Origin: Serratia marcescens
Lineage (GTDB): Bacteria; Pseudomonadota; Gammaproteobacteria; Enterobacterales; Enterobacteriaceae
Assembly (NCBI RefSeq): GCF_006715005.1
Contig: NZ_VFMJ01000001.1
Location: 1,426,001-1,490,000, forward strand
Reading direction: 5' to 3'
Length of the DNA: 64,000 bases
Numbering within the stretch: the first letter of the stretch is position 1; every line of letters starts with the position of its first letter. The notes beneath the pieces were generated by a model. It made no database searches, was not told the origin of the DNA, and worked only from the letters and a program-made list of their open reading frames with translations. Below, in pieces: positions 1-8,178 of this stretch. The position numbers and the translations under genes are program-made.

Positions 1-9
1 AATAAGCGG

Positions 10-1308
10 GTGAAGGCCATTATCACCAATGCCCTGTGGCTGATGCTCGAACGCGTTTCGCTTAGCCTGTCCGGCATCTTCGTCTCCATTTACGTTGCGC
101 GCTATCTGGGGCCCGCGCAGTTTGGCACCCTCAACTATCTGTTGGCGACGATCGCCATCGTAGTGCCACTGGTGCAGTTGGGCGCCGACAGCATCATTTT
201 CAACCGCGTCGCCCGCCGACAGCCGAGTGGCATTCGCCTGATGCTGGCGTCAATACGCCTGCGCCGTTGGCTGTTCCTGGTGGTGGCGCTGCCGATACTG
301 ATATGGAGCTATTTCAGCCAGTCGCCCGCCAGCCAACTGATGACGCTGTTGCTGCTTGTCAGCGCCTATTTCTCGATTCAGGACGTGTACAAGATTTATT
401 ACGATGCCCGCCTGCAGTCGAAACGCAATACGCTGATCAACAACCTGGCGCTGCTGCTGTCGATAGGGCTGCGGCTGGCGCTGGTGAGCGCGGCGCTGCC
501 GCTGGTGTGGTTCGCGGTACCCTACATCCTCAGCAGCGCCGTCCCTTACCTGGCGCGCCTCTGGTTATTCCGTGGGGAAGCTGCGGCCGCGCCGCGGGTT
601 ACGCCGCGCCAGGCCGGGCGCTATGGCCGTTATCTGCTAAAGGTGGGCCTGCCGTTGGCCATCTCCAGCCTGTCGATAGTGATCTACACCCGCATCGATC
701 AAATCATGCTGGGCAATCTGGTCGGCGAGCAGGCGGTAGGCTGGTTCAGTGCCGCCACCACCCTCAGTCAAGGCTGGGTTTTCGTGCCGATGGCGCTGAT
801 CACCTCGTTGATGCCGGGCATTGCCAGCTGTCGGGATCCGTTGGAGCAGGAATACCGTATCCGGGTGCTTTATCTGGTGGTCTTGGGCCTGTCGTTGCCG
901 GTGTTGCTGGGCCTATGGTGGTTCGCCCACCCGGCGATTGCGCTGCTGTACGGTGCCGCTTTCCAACCGGCCGCCAACATCCTGGCTATTTGCACGCTGA
1001 CTTCGCTGTTCTCGGTAATGGGGACAGTTTCGTATCGCAGCATCGTGCTGTTCGCCGGCTATCGCTTTATCGCCATCAAGATGCCGTTGGTGGCCGTGGC
1101 GAACGTGGTGATGAATCTGCTGCTGATCCCGCGCTACGGCCTGATCGGTGCGGCGGTGTCTACGCTGTTGGCGGAATTCATTTCGTTCTTCGTGCTGAAC
1201 AGTTTATTCCGCGGCGGAAAAATTACCCGACTGCAGCTGACCTGTTTTTATTGCTTGCCGCGTCTTGTCAGCAAATTAAGGAGAGAACATGTTAAACATC
1301 CTGGTTAA
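10..1308 (+). CDS. Wzx-type polysaccharide flippase
   Basis: Integral membrane transporter expected to flip undecaprenyl-linked oligosaccharide repeat units across the inner membrane for Wzy-dependent polymerisation. The 432-residue protein has about a dozen hydrophobic segments and the N-terminal pattern of the polysaccharide biosynthesis/MATE-like family (an ERVSLSLSGIFVSIYVARYLGP-type start, then a GxxQFGTLNY turn). The start is GTG at 10, so any upstream promoter or earlier genes lie outside the window. It overlaps the next gene by 20 nt and sits with a Wzy-like protein and three glycosyltransferases, which supports the flippase role. The substrate cannot be read from the sequence. Confidence 0.85.
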   Translation: MKAIITNALWLMLERVSLSLSGIFVSIYVARYLGPAQFGTLNYLLATIAIVVPLVQLGADSIIFNRVARRQPSGIRLMLASIRLRRWLFLVVALPILIWSYFSQSPASQLMTLLLLVSAYFSIQDVYKIYYDARLQSKRNTLINNLALLLSIGLRLALVSAALPLVWFAVPYILSSAVPYLARLWLFRGEAAAAPRVTPRQAGRYGRYLLKVGLPLAISSLSIVIYTRIDQIMLGNLVGEQAVGWFSAATTLSQGWVFVPMALITSLMPGIASCRDPLEQEYRIRVLYLVVLGLSLPVLLGLWWFAHPAIALLYGAAFQPAANILAICTLTSLFSVMGTVSYRSIVLFAGYRFIAIKMPLVAVANVVMNLLLIPRYGLIGAAVSTLLAEFISFFVLNSLFRGGKITRLQLTCFYCLPRLVSKLRREHVKHPG

Positions 1309-2137
1309 AAACATTTCCAAGCGCCTGCCCGATGCCTGGCACCATCAGGTTAAATACGCGCTCTATTTCAAGAAGCTGCCGCACCTGTCAAAACCGACCG
1401 GCTTCAGCGAAAAGATCATGCGTCGCAAAATTTACCCGCGCAGCATCTACACCACCTTGTCGGACAAGTTCAAGGTACGTGAATTTATCGCCGGTCTGTG
1501 GGGCGAGGAGTATCTGGTGGAGCTGTATGCGCATGGCACTGAGCTCAGCTACGACATGTTCAGGCAATTGCCCAACGCCTTCGTGCTGAAGGCCAACCAC
1601 GGCAGCGGTTATAACCGGTTGGTGTTCGACAAGCGGCAGGTTAGCTACGCGGAGTTGTACGATCTCAGCAACGCGTGGATGCGCAGCAACTTTTACGAGC
1701 AGAGTCGCGAAAAGCATTATCTGGATATCGAACCCTGCATCATGGTGGAGCGTCTGTTGCTGGATGGCGAGCAGGTGCCGAACGATATCAAGTTTCATTG
1801 TTTCAACGACAATCATGAAATTCGTATGTTCATCCAGGTGGATTATCAGCGTTTCGGCACTCATCGGCGCGATATTTTTGATATCGACTGGAACCGCACC
1901 GAAATCCGTATCAGCTTGCCGAATGCCGACGAACCGATGCCGCGCCCTACACGGCTGGACGAAATGACGCGTCTGGCTCGCCAGACAGCGCAGCAGTTCT
2001 CTTATGTCCGTGTGGATTTTTATCAGGTCGGCGAGAAGGTGTATTTCGGTGAGTTGACGTTTACGCCTGGCGCGGGGTTAAGCAAGCTGATGCCAAAAAA
2101 CATTGAGCAGGAATGGGGCAGTTATTTTACTGAGTAA
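1289..2137 (+). CDS. TupA-like ATP-grasp family protein
   Basis: A 282-residue protein that looks like the TupA-like ATP-grasp family found in surface-polysaccharide clusters. Visible traits are an N-terminal KLPHLSKPTGFSEKI-type segment, a FVLKANHGSGYN stretch near residues 98-109 (the ATP-grasp lysine and glycine-rich loop) and a C-terminal VRVDFYQVGEKVYFGELTF segment near 240-258, which carries the metal-binding acidic residues of the fold. Family members are thought to form amide or peptide bonds on sugars, so it may decorate the repeat unit with an amino acid; that is inference. It has a GGAGAG ribosome site just upstream and overlaps the flippase gene. Confidence 0.75.
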   Translation: MLNILVKNISKRLPDAWHHQVKYALYFKKLPHLSKPTGFSEKIMRRKIYPRSIYTTLSDKFKVREFIAGLWGEEYLVELYAHGTELSYDMFRQLPNAFVLKANHGSGYNRLVFDKRQVSYAELYDLSNAWMRSNFYEQSREKHYLDIEPCIMVERLLLDGEQVPNDIKFHCFNDNHEIRMFIQVDYQRFGTHRRDIFDIDWNRTEIRISLPNADEPMPRPTRLDEMTRLARQTAQQFSYVRVDFYQVGEKVYFGELTFTPGAGLSKLMPKNIEQEWGSYFTE

Positions 2138-2143
2138 ACACTT

Positions 2144-3298
2144 ATGCAAAGAGTCGCCTCCAATTTTCAAATGCATGCCAACGCCGGTTATAATCAGTCG
2201 CGGGATTTAGTCAATCAATCCATCGTATTGACCTTTCTGCTGATGTTTTTCGTGAAAACCTTCCTGACTTCGGGATCGTTCAACAGCGAGCTGATTAATA
2301 AAACCGTGATGGGCCTTAATGGCCTGATGTTGCTCTATGTCGGTTATGCATTTTTTATCGCTACGCTGGCGGAAAAGGCGGTTGCGGGTTTTTTGGCTCT
2401 GTTGTTTCTGGTTAATATTGCTACCGGTCATGGGGATTATCTGTTTGGCGCGGTATTCAGCACGGCGGTGATAATTTTATTTCGCCGCATAGACATGGGG
2501 CGTGGCGCTGAAATGTTTGCCATCGCCTTTGTGGTGGCCGGGTTGCTGATGGTTATTCCCTATGCCTTTTACACCAATGGGTTTGTTTATCTTGATGAAC
2601 GCTACGGCAACAGATTAACGCTGGGTTTCGATAACCCGAACACCCTGGCGTATTATTCTTTTGCCTTTTTCGCCACGCTGCTGTGCTTGATCGACCATGC
2701 GAAATTAACGCGTGGAATGAAAAATATCGCTTCGTTGGTGGTGTCGGCGTTAATTCTCCCGGTGCTGATGTATTCCTATTCTCGCACCTGTTTTATGCTG
2801 GCGTTGTTGATGTTACTGCTGTTTTGGCTGGCGCCGTTGCTGCGCGTCGCCCCCAATAGAAAAGTCTGCATCGTGCTGACGTTGGTCATTGTAGGCTTTC
2901 AATTCGCCAGCGTGATGCGCTGGGGAAGCAATCCGGCCTTGGACGTCCTATTGAACCAGGCGTTGACCGGACGAGTCTGGTTCTCCTGGCAGATGTTTCA
3001 GGCGGTGGGGTTACCTAATCCGCTGTTCGGCATGAATATAGAGCCTTATAAGCCCGTCGATTTCTTTTTCATTGCCATGTTTTATTCGGCCGGAGGAATC
3101 GCCTCTGTGGTCATGCTCTTTTGTTATTTTCACCTGTTGGGAAATATGCGCAGTCTGAGTCGATTCATGCGCTGGGTAGTGGTGGTTTTCTTGTTGACAA
3201 CGTTGACGGAAACCTATTTTTTGGTCCCGGTATTTAACGTGTCGTTATTGTTGCTTTGCCGTGGAAAAGAAATGATAAATTCTAAATTGGAGGGTTAA
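2144..3298 (+). CDS. Wzy-like O-antigen/exopolysaccharide polymerase
   Basis: A 384-residue, very hydrophobic protein with around ten predicted membrane segments and a large loop after residue 240 containing TGRVWFSWQMF and GMNIEPY-like motifs typical of O-antigen ligase/polymerase proteins. It probably polymerises repeat units at the periplasmic face of the inner membrane. Wzy proteins have little sequence identity, so the call rests on topology and on its place between flippase and glycosyltransferases. It starts 6 nt after the ATP-grasp gene. The base composition is noticeably more AT-rich than in the nar operon, which is common in polysaccharide loci. Confidence 0.7.
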   Translation: MQRVASNFQMHANAGYNQSRDLVNQSIVLTFLLMFFVKTFLTSGSFNSELINKTVMGLNGLMLLYVGYAFFIATLAEKAVAGFLALLFLVNIATGHGDYLFGAVFSTAVIILFRRIDMGRGAEMFAIAFVVAGLLMVIPYAFYTNGFVYLDERYGNRLTLGFDNPNTLAYYSFAFFATLLCLIDHAKLTRGMKNIASLVVSALILPVLMYSYSRTCFMLALLMLLLFWLAPLLRVAPNRKVCIVLTLVIVGFQFASVMRWGSNPALDVLLNQALTGRVWFSWQMFQAVGLPNPLFGMNIEPYKPVDFFFIAMFYSAGGIASVVMLFCYFHLLGNMRSLSRFMRWVVVVFLLTTLTETYFLVPVFNVSLLLLCRGKEMINSKLEG

Positions 3299-3301
3299 GA
3301 A

Positions 3302-4207
3302 ATGGATTTCTCGATCGTGATCCCTATTTATAATAGTGCACGCTACCTGCCTAAAACTCTGAAGCGGGTATTCAACGCTTGCCAAGGGTTCGACTATCAG
3401 GTGATTTTGGTTGATGATTGCTCTGACGAGGAGGACATCAAATATATTCGGCAGATAGCAGCGACCAATAGCAACGTGATGCTGCATGAGAAAAAAAAGA
3501 AGAGCAATGCGGCGGTATCGCGTAACTTAGGTATCAAGTTAGCGCAATCGGAGATCGTGTTTTTCCTCGACTCAGATGATTACTTCACGACAAATTACAT
3601 TATTCGCCGCATGAATAAACATGAAGATCGCCATATTGATATTATCTTCGGTAACTATGCGGAGGTGAGCGGCGATTCGGTACGTGACTTTAATTTTCAC
3701 TACAAATCCGGTTCTTCCGGCGAGGATTTTCTTTTTCTGGAGATGGGCGATATTCGTTCATCCACCATCAGCATACGTAAAAAAAGCGATCGCCGCTTTT
3801 TATTTCCCGAGTTCCTCAATAAGCATCAGGATTGGGGTTTCTTGGTCAATGCCACCAATTTGGGCGCGCATGTGGCGCACGATGCCGGCGGAGGGGTGTT
3901 TCTCGACATAGGGCGCTACGGGCGCATGACGTCGAAGCTTAATCTGGAGGCCAGTGACCGCTTTATCAATACGTTCCTCAGCCCCAGCGATCGCCATATT
4001 AGCGGATTCGCCTGCAAGCACCTGCTGGCCTCGTTGTATTCGGAAAACGCCCAGGCGTTCAACTATTACTCGTCGCGCATCGTACGGCACAGCCTGAGCG
4101 GCAAGTTCAAGGTGATCAAATGGTATGGCGATTGTCTGGCGCGGTTGGGGTTGTTCTCGGTTGGCGGCCGGCTGCTGCGCAATGTGCGCCAGGGATTCAG
4201 GAGATGA
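3302..4207 (+). CDS. Glycosyltransferase family 2
   Basis: Cytoplasmic GT-A fold glycosyltransferase, 301 residues. The N-terminus shows the family-2 signature DFSIVIPIYNSARYL, then VDDCSDE near residues 38-44 and FFLDSDDYF near 91-99, giving the DxD-like metal/nucleotide-sugar site. It begins 3 nt after the polymerase stop and follows a GGAGGGTTAAGA ribosome site. It most likely adds one sugar to the lipid-linked repeat unit; donor and acceptor are unknown. Its stop is separated by a single base from the next gene's ATG, so the two are probably translationally coupled. Confidence 0.85.
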   Translation: MDFSIVIPIYNSARYLPKTLKRVFNACQGFDYQVILVDDCSDEEDIKYIRQIAATNSNVMLHEKKKKSNAAVSRNLGIKLAQSEIVFFLDSDDYFTTNYIIRRMNKHEDRHIDIIFGNYAEVSGDSVRDFNFHYKSGSSGEDFLFLEMGDIRSSTISIRKKSDRRFLFPEFLNKHQDWGFLVNATNLGAHVAHDAGGGVFLDIGRYGRMTSKLNLEASDRFINTFLSPSDRHISGFACKHLLASLYSENAQAFNYYSSRIVRHSLSGKFKVIKWYGDCLARLGLFSVGGRLLRNVRQGFRR

Positions 4208-4208
4208 T

Positions 4209-5264
4209 ATGCAACCACGCAAGATAATCATCGTTATCGAAAATATAGCGGGCAAGGGCGGAACTGAACGGGTCGCCAGCGGTTTGGCCAATGCGCTGGC
4301 GCGTCTGCCGGGTTACGAGGTGGCGGTGTTTTCGCTGTTTGGCGAGCAGAGCTTCTTTCCGCTGGCGAGCGACGTCCGGCTGCGCTGCGGGGATGGCGAT
4401 TCGCTGTTCTGGCCATGGCGGCTTGCGTTGGCACTGCGGCGTGAACGCGCGGACGTGATCATTACCGTTTCCATGGGGAAGCTGTCGGTGGTGATGACGC
4501 CTTTTCTGCGTTTGTTCTGTGCCCGCAGCCGGCTGCTGTTGAGTGAACACGTCAGCTTTCACCAGTATCCGCGGGTATTTAAGTGGTTGAAGTTGCTGGT
4601 TTACCGGCTGGGCGACCGCGTGATTTTCCTGACGCGGCAAGATAGCGACGCCATCGCTCGCTGGGTGGGGGCCGGGAAATGTCGGGTGATCGAGAACGTT
4701 TCACCGTTCGGCACGCAGGCGCCGACGCCGACGCTGCAGAAAAAGGTGGCGCTGGCGGTGGGGCGATTGAGCAATCAGAAAGGCTTCGATCGTCTGATCG
4801 CGTTGTGGCGAGGAGTGGCGGCGCAGGTGCCGGATTGGCAGCTGCTGATTATTGGCGACGGTCCGGAGCGCGACGCATTGCGGCGGCAGATTGAAGACGC
4901 CGGGTTGGAGCGGCAGGTGAGTCTGCTACCGGCCACCGCTGACGTGGCGGCCTATTATCGCCAAGCCAGCCTGTATTTGATGACTTCTCGCTATGAGGGG
5001 TTGCCGATGGTGCTGATCGAAGCCATGAGTTTCGGCCTGCCGCTGGTGGCCTACGACTGCAAGACCGGCCCGGCCGAGTTGATAGACGATGGTGTCAACG
5101 GCTATCTGGTGCCCGATGACGACGCCGCCGCCTTCAGCGAAGGGGTGATCAAACTGATGCTCGATCCGGGTTTGCGCGAGCACTTTTCTATCGCCGCGTT
5201 AGAGAAGTCTCGTCGTTTTTCTCCCGAACGTATTTATCCCGAGTGGCAACAGCTCACCGAGTGA
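4209..5264 (+). CDS. Glycosyltransferase family 4 (GT-B fold)
   Basis: A 351-residue GT-B glycosyltransferase. The start chosen is ATG 4209, directly after the previous stop and preceded by AGGAGA; longer in-frame extensions lie inside the previous gene. The N-terminus carries the KGGTERV glycine-rich loop (about residues 15-21), and the C-terminal donor domain has AVGRLSNQKGFDRLI and the E-x7-E motif in the stretch from SRYEGLP to IEAMSFG. This architecture belongs to family 4 retaining enzymes. It probably extends the same repeat unit as its neighbours. Confidence 0.85.
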   Translation: MQPRKIIIVIENIAGKGGTERVASGLANALARLPGYEVAVFSLFGEQSFFPLASDVRLRCGDGDSLFWPWRLALALRRERADVIITVSMGKLSVVMTPFLRLFCARSRLLLSEHVSFHQYPRVFKWLKLLVYRLGDRVIFLTRQDSDAIARWVGAGKCRVIENVSPFGTQAPTPTLQKKVALAVGRLSNQKGFDRLIALWRGVAAQVPDWQLLIIGDGPERDALRRQIEDAGLERQVSLLPATADVAAYYRQASLYLMTSRYEGLPMVLIEAMSFGLPLVAYDCKTGPAELIDDGVNGYLVPDDDAAAFSEGVIKLMLDPGLREHFSIAALEKSRRFSPERIYPEWQQLTE

Positions 5265-5271
5265 GGACAGA

Positions 5272-6015
5272 ATGGAAAAGATATCCGTGATAATGCCGGC
5301 CTACAATGCTGCGAACTCTATTAAAGAGTCGATTCTAGGCGTGTTGAACCAGCGATTTACCGATTATCACCTGTATGTGATCGATGATGCGTCCACCGAC
5401 GAGACTGCCGAGGTGGTACGGCCGTTTATCCACGATCGCCTCACCTATATACGCAATGAGCATAACCAGGGCGTGGCGGAAACGCGCAACATCGGTATTG
5501 AGGCGGCGAAAGGCGACTATATCGCCTTCTGCGACAGTGATGACGTATGGCTTCCCAACAAGCTGTCGCGCCAGGCGAGCATTTTGCAAACTCGCCGCTA
5601 CGACGTGGTGTGCTCCCATTATTACACCTTCGAAGACGACCTGAAATTGATCAAAAACACCCGTGGTGCGGATGAGCTTATTGGTTATCAGGACATGTTG
5701 AAAAGCAACTGGATCGGCAATCTCACCGGGATCTACAACCAGAAGCGCATCGGTAAGGTGTACCAGCAAAAGGTGGGCCATGAGGACTATTTGATGTGGC
5801 TGGCGGTGCTGCAGAAGGCGCGTAACGGCCTGGCCTACTGCATTCCCGAACCGCTGGCCTGTTACCGATTGTCTACCCACTCGCTGTCGGGTAACAAAAT
5901 CCGCGCCGCGGACTGGCAATGGCGGATTTACCGTCAGCATTTGGGGCTGTCTTACCAGAAATCCTGCTATCTGTTTGCCACTTATCTGTTCAACGCCGTG
6001 GTGAAAAGGAAATGA
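5272..6015 (+). CDS. Glycosyltransferase family 2
   Basis: A 247-residue family 2 glycosyltransferase with the start motif ISVIMPAYNAANSI, IDDASTDET near residues 37-45 and FCDSDDVW near 83-90, the acidic cluster that holds metal and nucleotide sugar. The later PEPLACYRLSTHSLS pattern is typical of small enterobacterial GT2 enzymes such as those in O-antigen and capsule loci. It is 7 nt downstream of the GT4 gene and its stop overlaps the upstream alternative start of the next gene. It is the third glycosyltransferase here; genes before the window start may add more. Confidence 0.85.
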   Translation: MEKISVIMPAYNAANSIKESILGVLNQRFTDYHLYVIDDASTDETAEVVRPFIHDRLTYIRNEHNQGVAETRNIGIEAAKGDYIAFCDSDDVWLPNKLSRQASILQTRRYDVVCSHYYTFEDDLKLIKNTRGADELIGYQDMLKSNWIGNLTGIYNQKRIGKVYQQKVGHEDYLMWLAVLQKARNGLAYCIPEPLACYRLSTHSLSGNKIRAADWQWRIYRQHLGLSYQKSCYLFATYLFNAVVKRK

Positions 6016-6017
6016 TC

Positions 6018-7886
6018 ATGAAGGGGATGTACCAGATGGCGGCTCTGGGCTGTTGCGCCTGGTGGAGCGCTTCGGCTCTGGCGCAGAGCTGCCAACCCAA
6101 TCTGTTGGCCAACCCCGGCTTTGAACAGGGGCTCAGCGGCTGGCGTGCGCAGGGCGCACAGGCCGACGGCGATGCGCACAGCGGCCGTGGCAGTTTGCGT
6201 TATGACAATGCAGATGCCACGCAGTACCGTACCTTCAACCAGGCGCTGCAGGTCGTGCCCGGGCAGACGATCGATTTCGGCGTCTGGCTCAAGACCCAGG
6301 GCGTACGCGGGCAAAGCCGCGACGGCGGCGCCGGGGTCTATCTGCAGAGCTTTGATGCGCAGGGGCGCTTTCTGGAAGGCAGCTATCCGGCTGGGGTGAC
6401 CGGCGACAGCGGCTGGCGGCAGGTGAGCGCCAGCTATACCGTGCCGCCGCAGGCGGCGCGAATCACATTTGGCGTCTATCTGCGCAAGGGGAGCACCGGT
6501 ACCGCCTGGTTTGACGACGCCTATGCGTGTGCTCGAGCGCCTACGCCGGCGTTGTATCAGCTCGGCGCGTCGGCACAGGGGAAGGTCGACACGCTGTTGG
6601 TCACTTCGCAGCCGCAGCGTTTGCAGGTCGACAGCGAATTGCTCAATGCCGAGGGGCAGGTTGTTCACAGTAGCCGCGACCGTTATCAGGTTGAAAGGCA
6701 GCGCCGTATCGAATACCCACTGCCGACCGGCCTGGCCCAGGGGGAGTACCGCCTGCGTCAGCAGGTCACCGGTCAGCAATCCCAGCCGGCACAGGGCAGC
6801 GAGCTGTCTTTTCGCGTCGGCCAGCCTGCGGCCAAAGTGGCGATCGACAGCGAAGGCTTTACCCTGCGCGACGGTCAACGGCTTTTCCCGTTGGGCATTT
6901 ACGCCAACGTGGCTACCGATGAGCATTTGGCGCGCATCGCATCGGCGGGATTCAACACGGTGCTGAACTATGATTATGGGGAAAAGAAAGATCCTTACGC
7001 CTTTTTCCGCAACGCACGTCAGCGCGGGCTGCTGGTCATTTACTCCGTCAAAGATCAGTACCGCGGCAGCCGTTTCGCGCCGGCCGTGCGCGGTGGCGAC
7101 TACGTGGCGATGACGGCCTGGTATGTGCAGCGCTTGCGCTCTCAGCCCAACCTGCTCGCCTGGTACATCAACGATGAGCTGGGGCCGGAATATCTCGATA
7201 AGATCGAGGAAAAAAACCTGCAAATAAAGCGGCTTGACGGCGATCATCCCACCTTCCAGGTGTTGAACAAAACCGGGGAATTGGACGCCTACTTTAACAG
7301 CAGCGACATTTTGGCGACCGACCCTTACCCGGTGGGGAACGATCGCGATCTGACGCGCACCACGCGTTATACCGAACTGACGGTGCAGGCCGCCCGCCAG
7401 GCACGCGGGGCCTGGGTGGTGATGCAAATCATGGATCACGCCGCTTATGATGCCCGCCGTAAGCCACATCCGCCGTCAGAGGCAGAAATCCGCAACCAGG
7501 CCTGGCAGGCGCTGATCGGCGGCGCCAAGGGGCTGTTGTTTTATTCTTATACCGATCTGTTTTACAAGCGTAAAACCGGCCGCTTCGACCAACGGGAGTT
7601 TGACGCCACCTGGCGTGGCGTGGCTGCCGTGTCGCAACAAATTGCCGCTTTCACCCCTTATCTGCTGACGGGAAAATCGACGCCGCTGGCGGGAAGCGAT
7701 CCGCACATGCCGGCGCGGATGTTTATTCTGGGCGATCGCGCCTTGCTGCTGGTAGCCAATCCTTACTATCGAGAGGGAAGCACCCGATTGCGCCTTCCGG
7801 CGGGCTGGCGGCGGCAGGGAGAGGGCTCGGAGGTCAAGCTGGCGTTGCCCGCCGTGGGCACCGCGACGCTGTGGCTTCAACGCTGA
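6018..7886 (+). CDS. Secreted carbohydrate-binding, glycoside hydrolase-like protein
   Basis: About 622 residues. Start ATG 6018 is preferred because AAGGA lies 7 nt upstream and gives a short signal peptide ending ASALAQ; ATG 6012 is an alternative. After the signal, residues about 20-185 look like a CBM4/9-like beta-sandwich (NLLANPGFEQGLSGW at its start, AWFDDAYAC at its end), then a small Ig-like linker, then a TIM-barrel-like domain from about 285 with WYINDELGPEYLD, TDPYPVG and GLLFYSYTDLF. The Asp-Glu in NDELG is a candidate acid/base. As the last gene of the cluster it could trim or degrade the exported polysaccharide in the periplasm. No experimentally known family is assigned with certainty. 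Confidence 0.65.
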   Translation: MKGMYQMAALGCCAWWSASALAQSCQPNLLANPGFEQGLSGWRAQGAQADGDAHSGRGSLRYDNADATQYRTFNQALQVVPGQTIDFGVWLKTQGVRGQSRDGGAGVYLQSFDAQGRFLEGSYPAGVTGDSGWRQVSASYTVPPQAARITFGVYLRKGSTGTAWFDDAYACARAPTPALYQLGASAQGKVDTLLVTSQPQRLQVDSELLNAEGQVVHSSRDRYQVERQRRIEYPLPTGLAQGEYRLRQQVTGQQSQPAQGSELSFRVGQPAAKVAIDSEGFTLRDGQRLFPLGIYANVATDEHLARIASAGFNTVLNYDYGEKKDPYAFFRNARQRGLLVIYSVKDQYRGSRFAPAVRGGDYVAMTAWYVQRLRSQPNLLAWYINDELGPEYLDKIEEKNLQIKRLDGDHPTFQVLNKTGELDAYFNSSDILATDPYPVGNDRDLTRTTRYTELTVQAARQARGAWVVMQIMDHAAYDARRKPHPPSEAEIRNQAWQALIGGAKGLLFYSYTDLFYKRKTGRFDQREFDATWRGVAAVSQQIAAFTPYLLTGKSTPLAGSDPHMPARMFILGDRALLLVANPYYREGSTRLRLPAGWRRQGEGSEVKLALPAVGTATLWLQR

Positions 7887-7904
7887 ACGCGTCGAGTGAA
7901 CGAC

Positions 7905-7926
7905 ACGCGGGAGGTCTCTCCCGCGT
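7905..7926 (+). terminator. Hairpin after polysaccharide cluster
   Basis: A perfect 9-bp stem (ACGCGGGAG / CTCCCGCGT) with a GTCT loop lies 18 nt after the last polysaccharide gene. It is followed by C-rich rather than T-rich sequence, so it may stop transcription only weakly or act as an mRNA 3' end. Confidence 0.5.
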
Positions 7927-7928
7927 CC

Positions 7929-8178
7929 TACCCCCAAATACCCCGCCTTGCCTCCCGTCCGTCATCCTTCGTCGTGAATTCCTGATTTATTAATTTAGAT
8001 TCAATTAATTAAGATTAGGTCTCGCACCTATACTTTGGTGGTATTTCTCACCCAGCGCGCGCGTCGCCTCCCGCTTTCTCTTGATCGCAATCAATTTGCC
8101 GCCGGTTGGCCGTCAGTAGGCTGGCGGCAGATTGAGCATGTCTTCTTATAACGACAAGAGCCTTCAGGAGCATTCCGG
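7929..8178 (+). promoter_or_regulatory. narG promoter: FNR, IHF-like and NarL-like sites
   Basis: A perfect FNR box, TTGAT-CGCA-ATCAA, lies at 8081-8094. If it is centred at -41.5, as at FNR class II promoters, transcription starts near 8129, with TAGGCT at 8117-8122 as the -10. An IHF-like ATTCAATTAATTA lies at 7999-8011 (about -124), and NarL-like heptamers TACCCCC and TACCCCG at 7929-7945 (about -200 to -184). These distances match the known E. coli narG layout. The FNR box is seen directly; the IHF and NarL assignments are weaker because each departs from consensus. Confidence 0.8.

Noticed and set aside
5982-7469. 495-residue minus-strand open frame
   Set aside because: Lies fully antisense to the secreted glycosidase-like gene; composition is typical of shadow frames in GC-rich DNA (Arg/Gln/His rich, no family).
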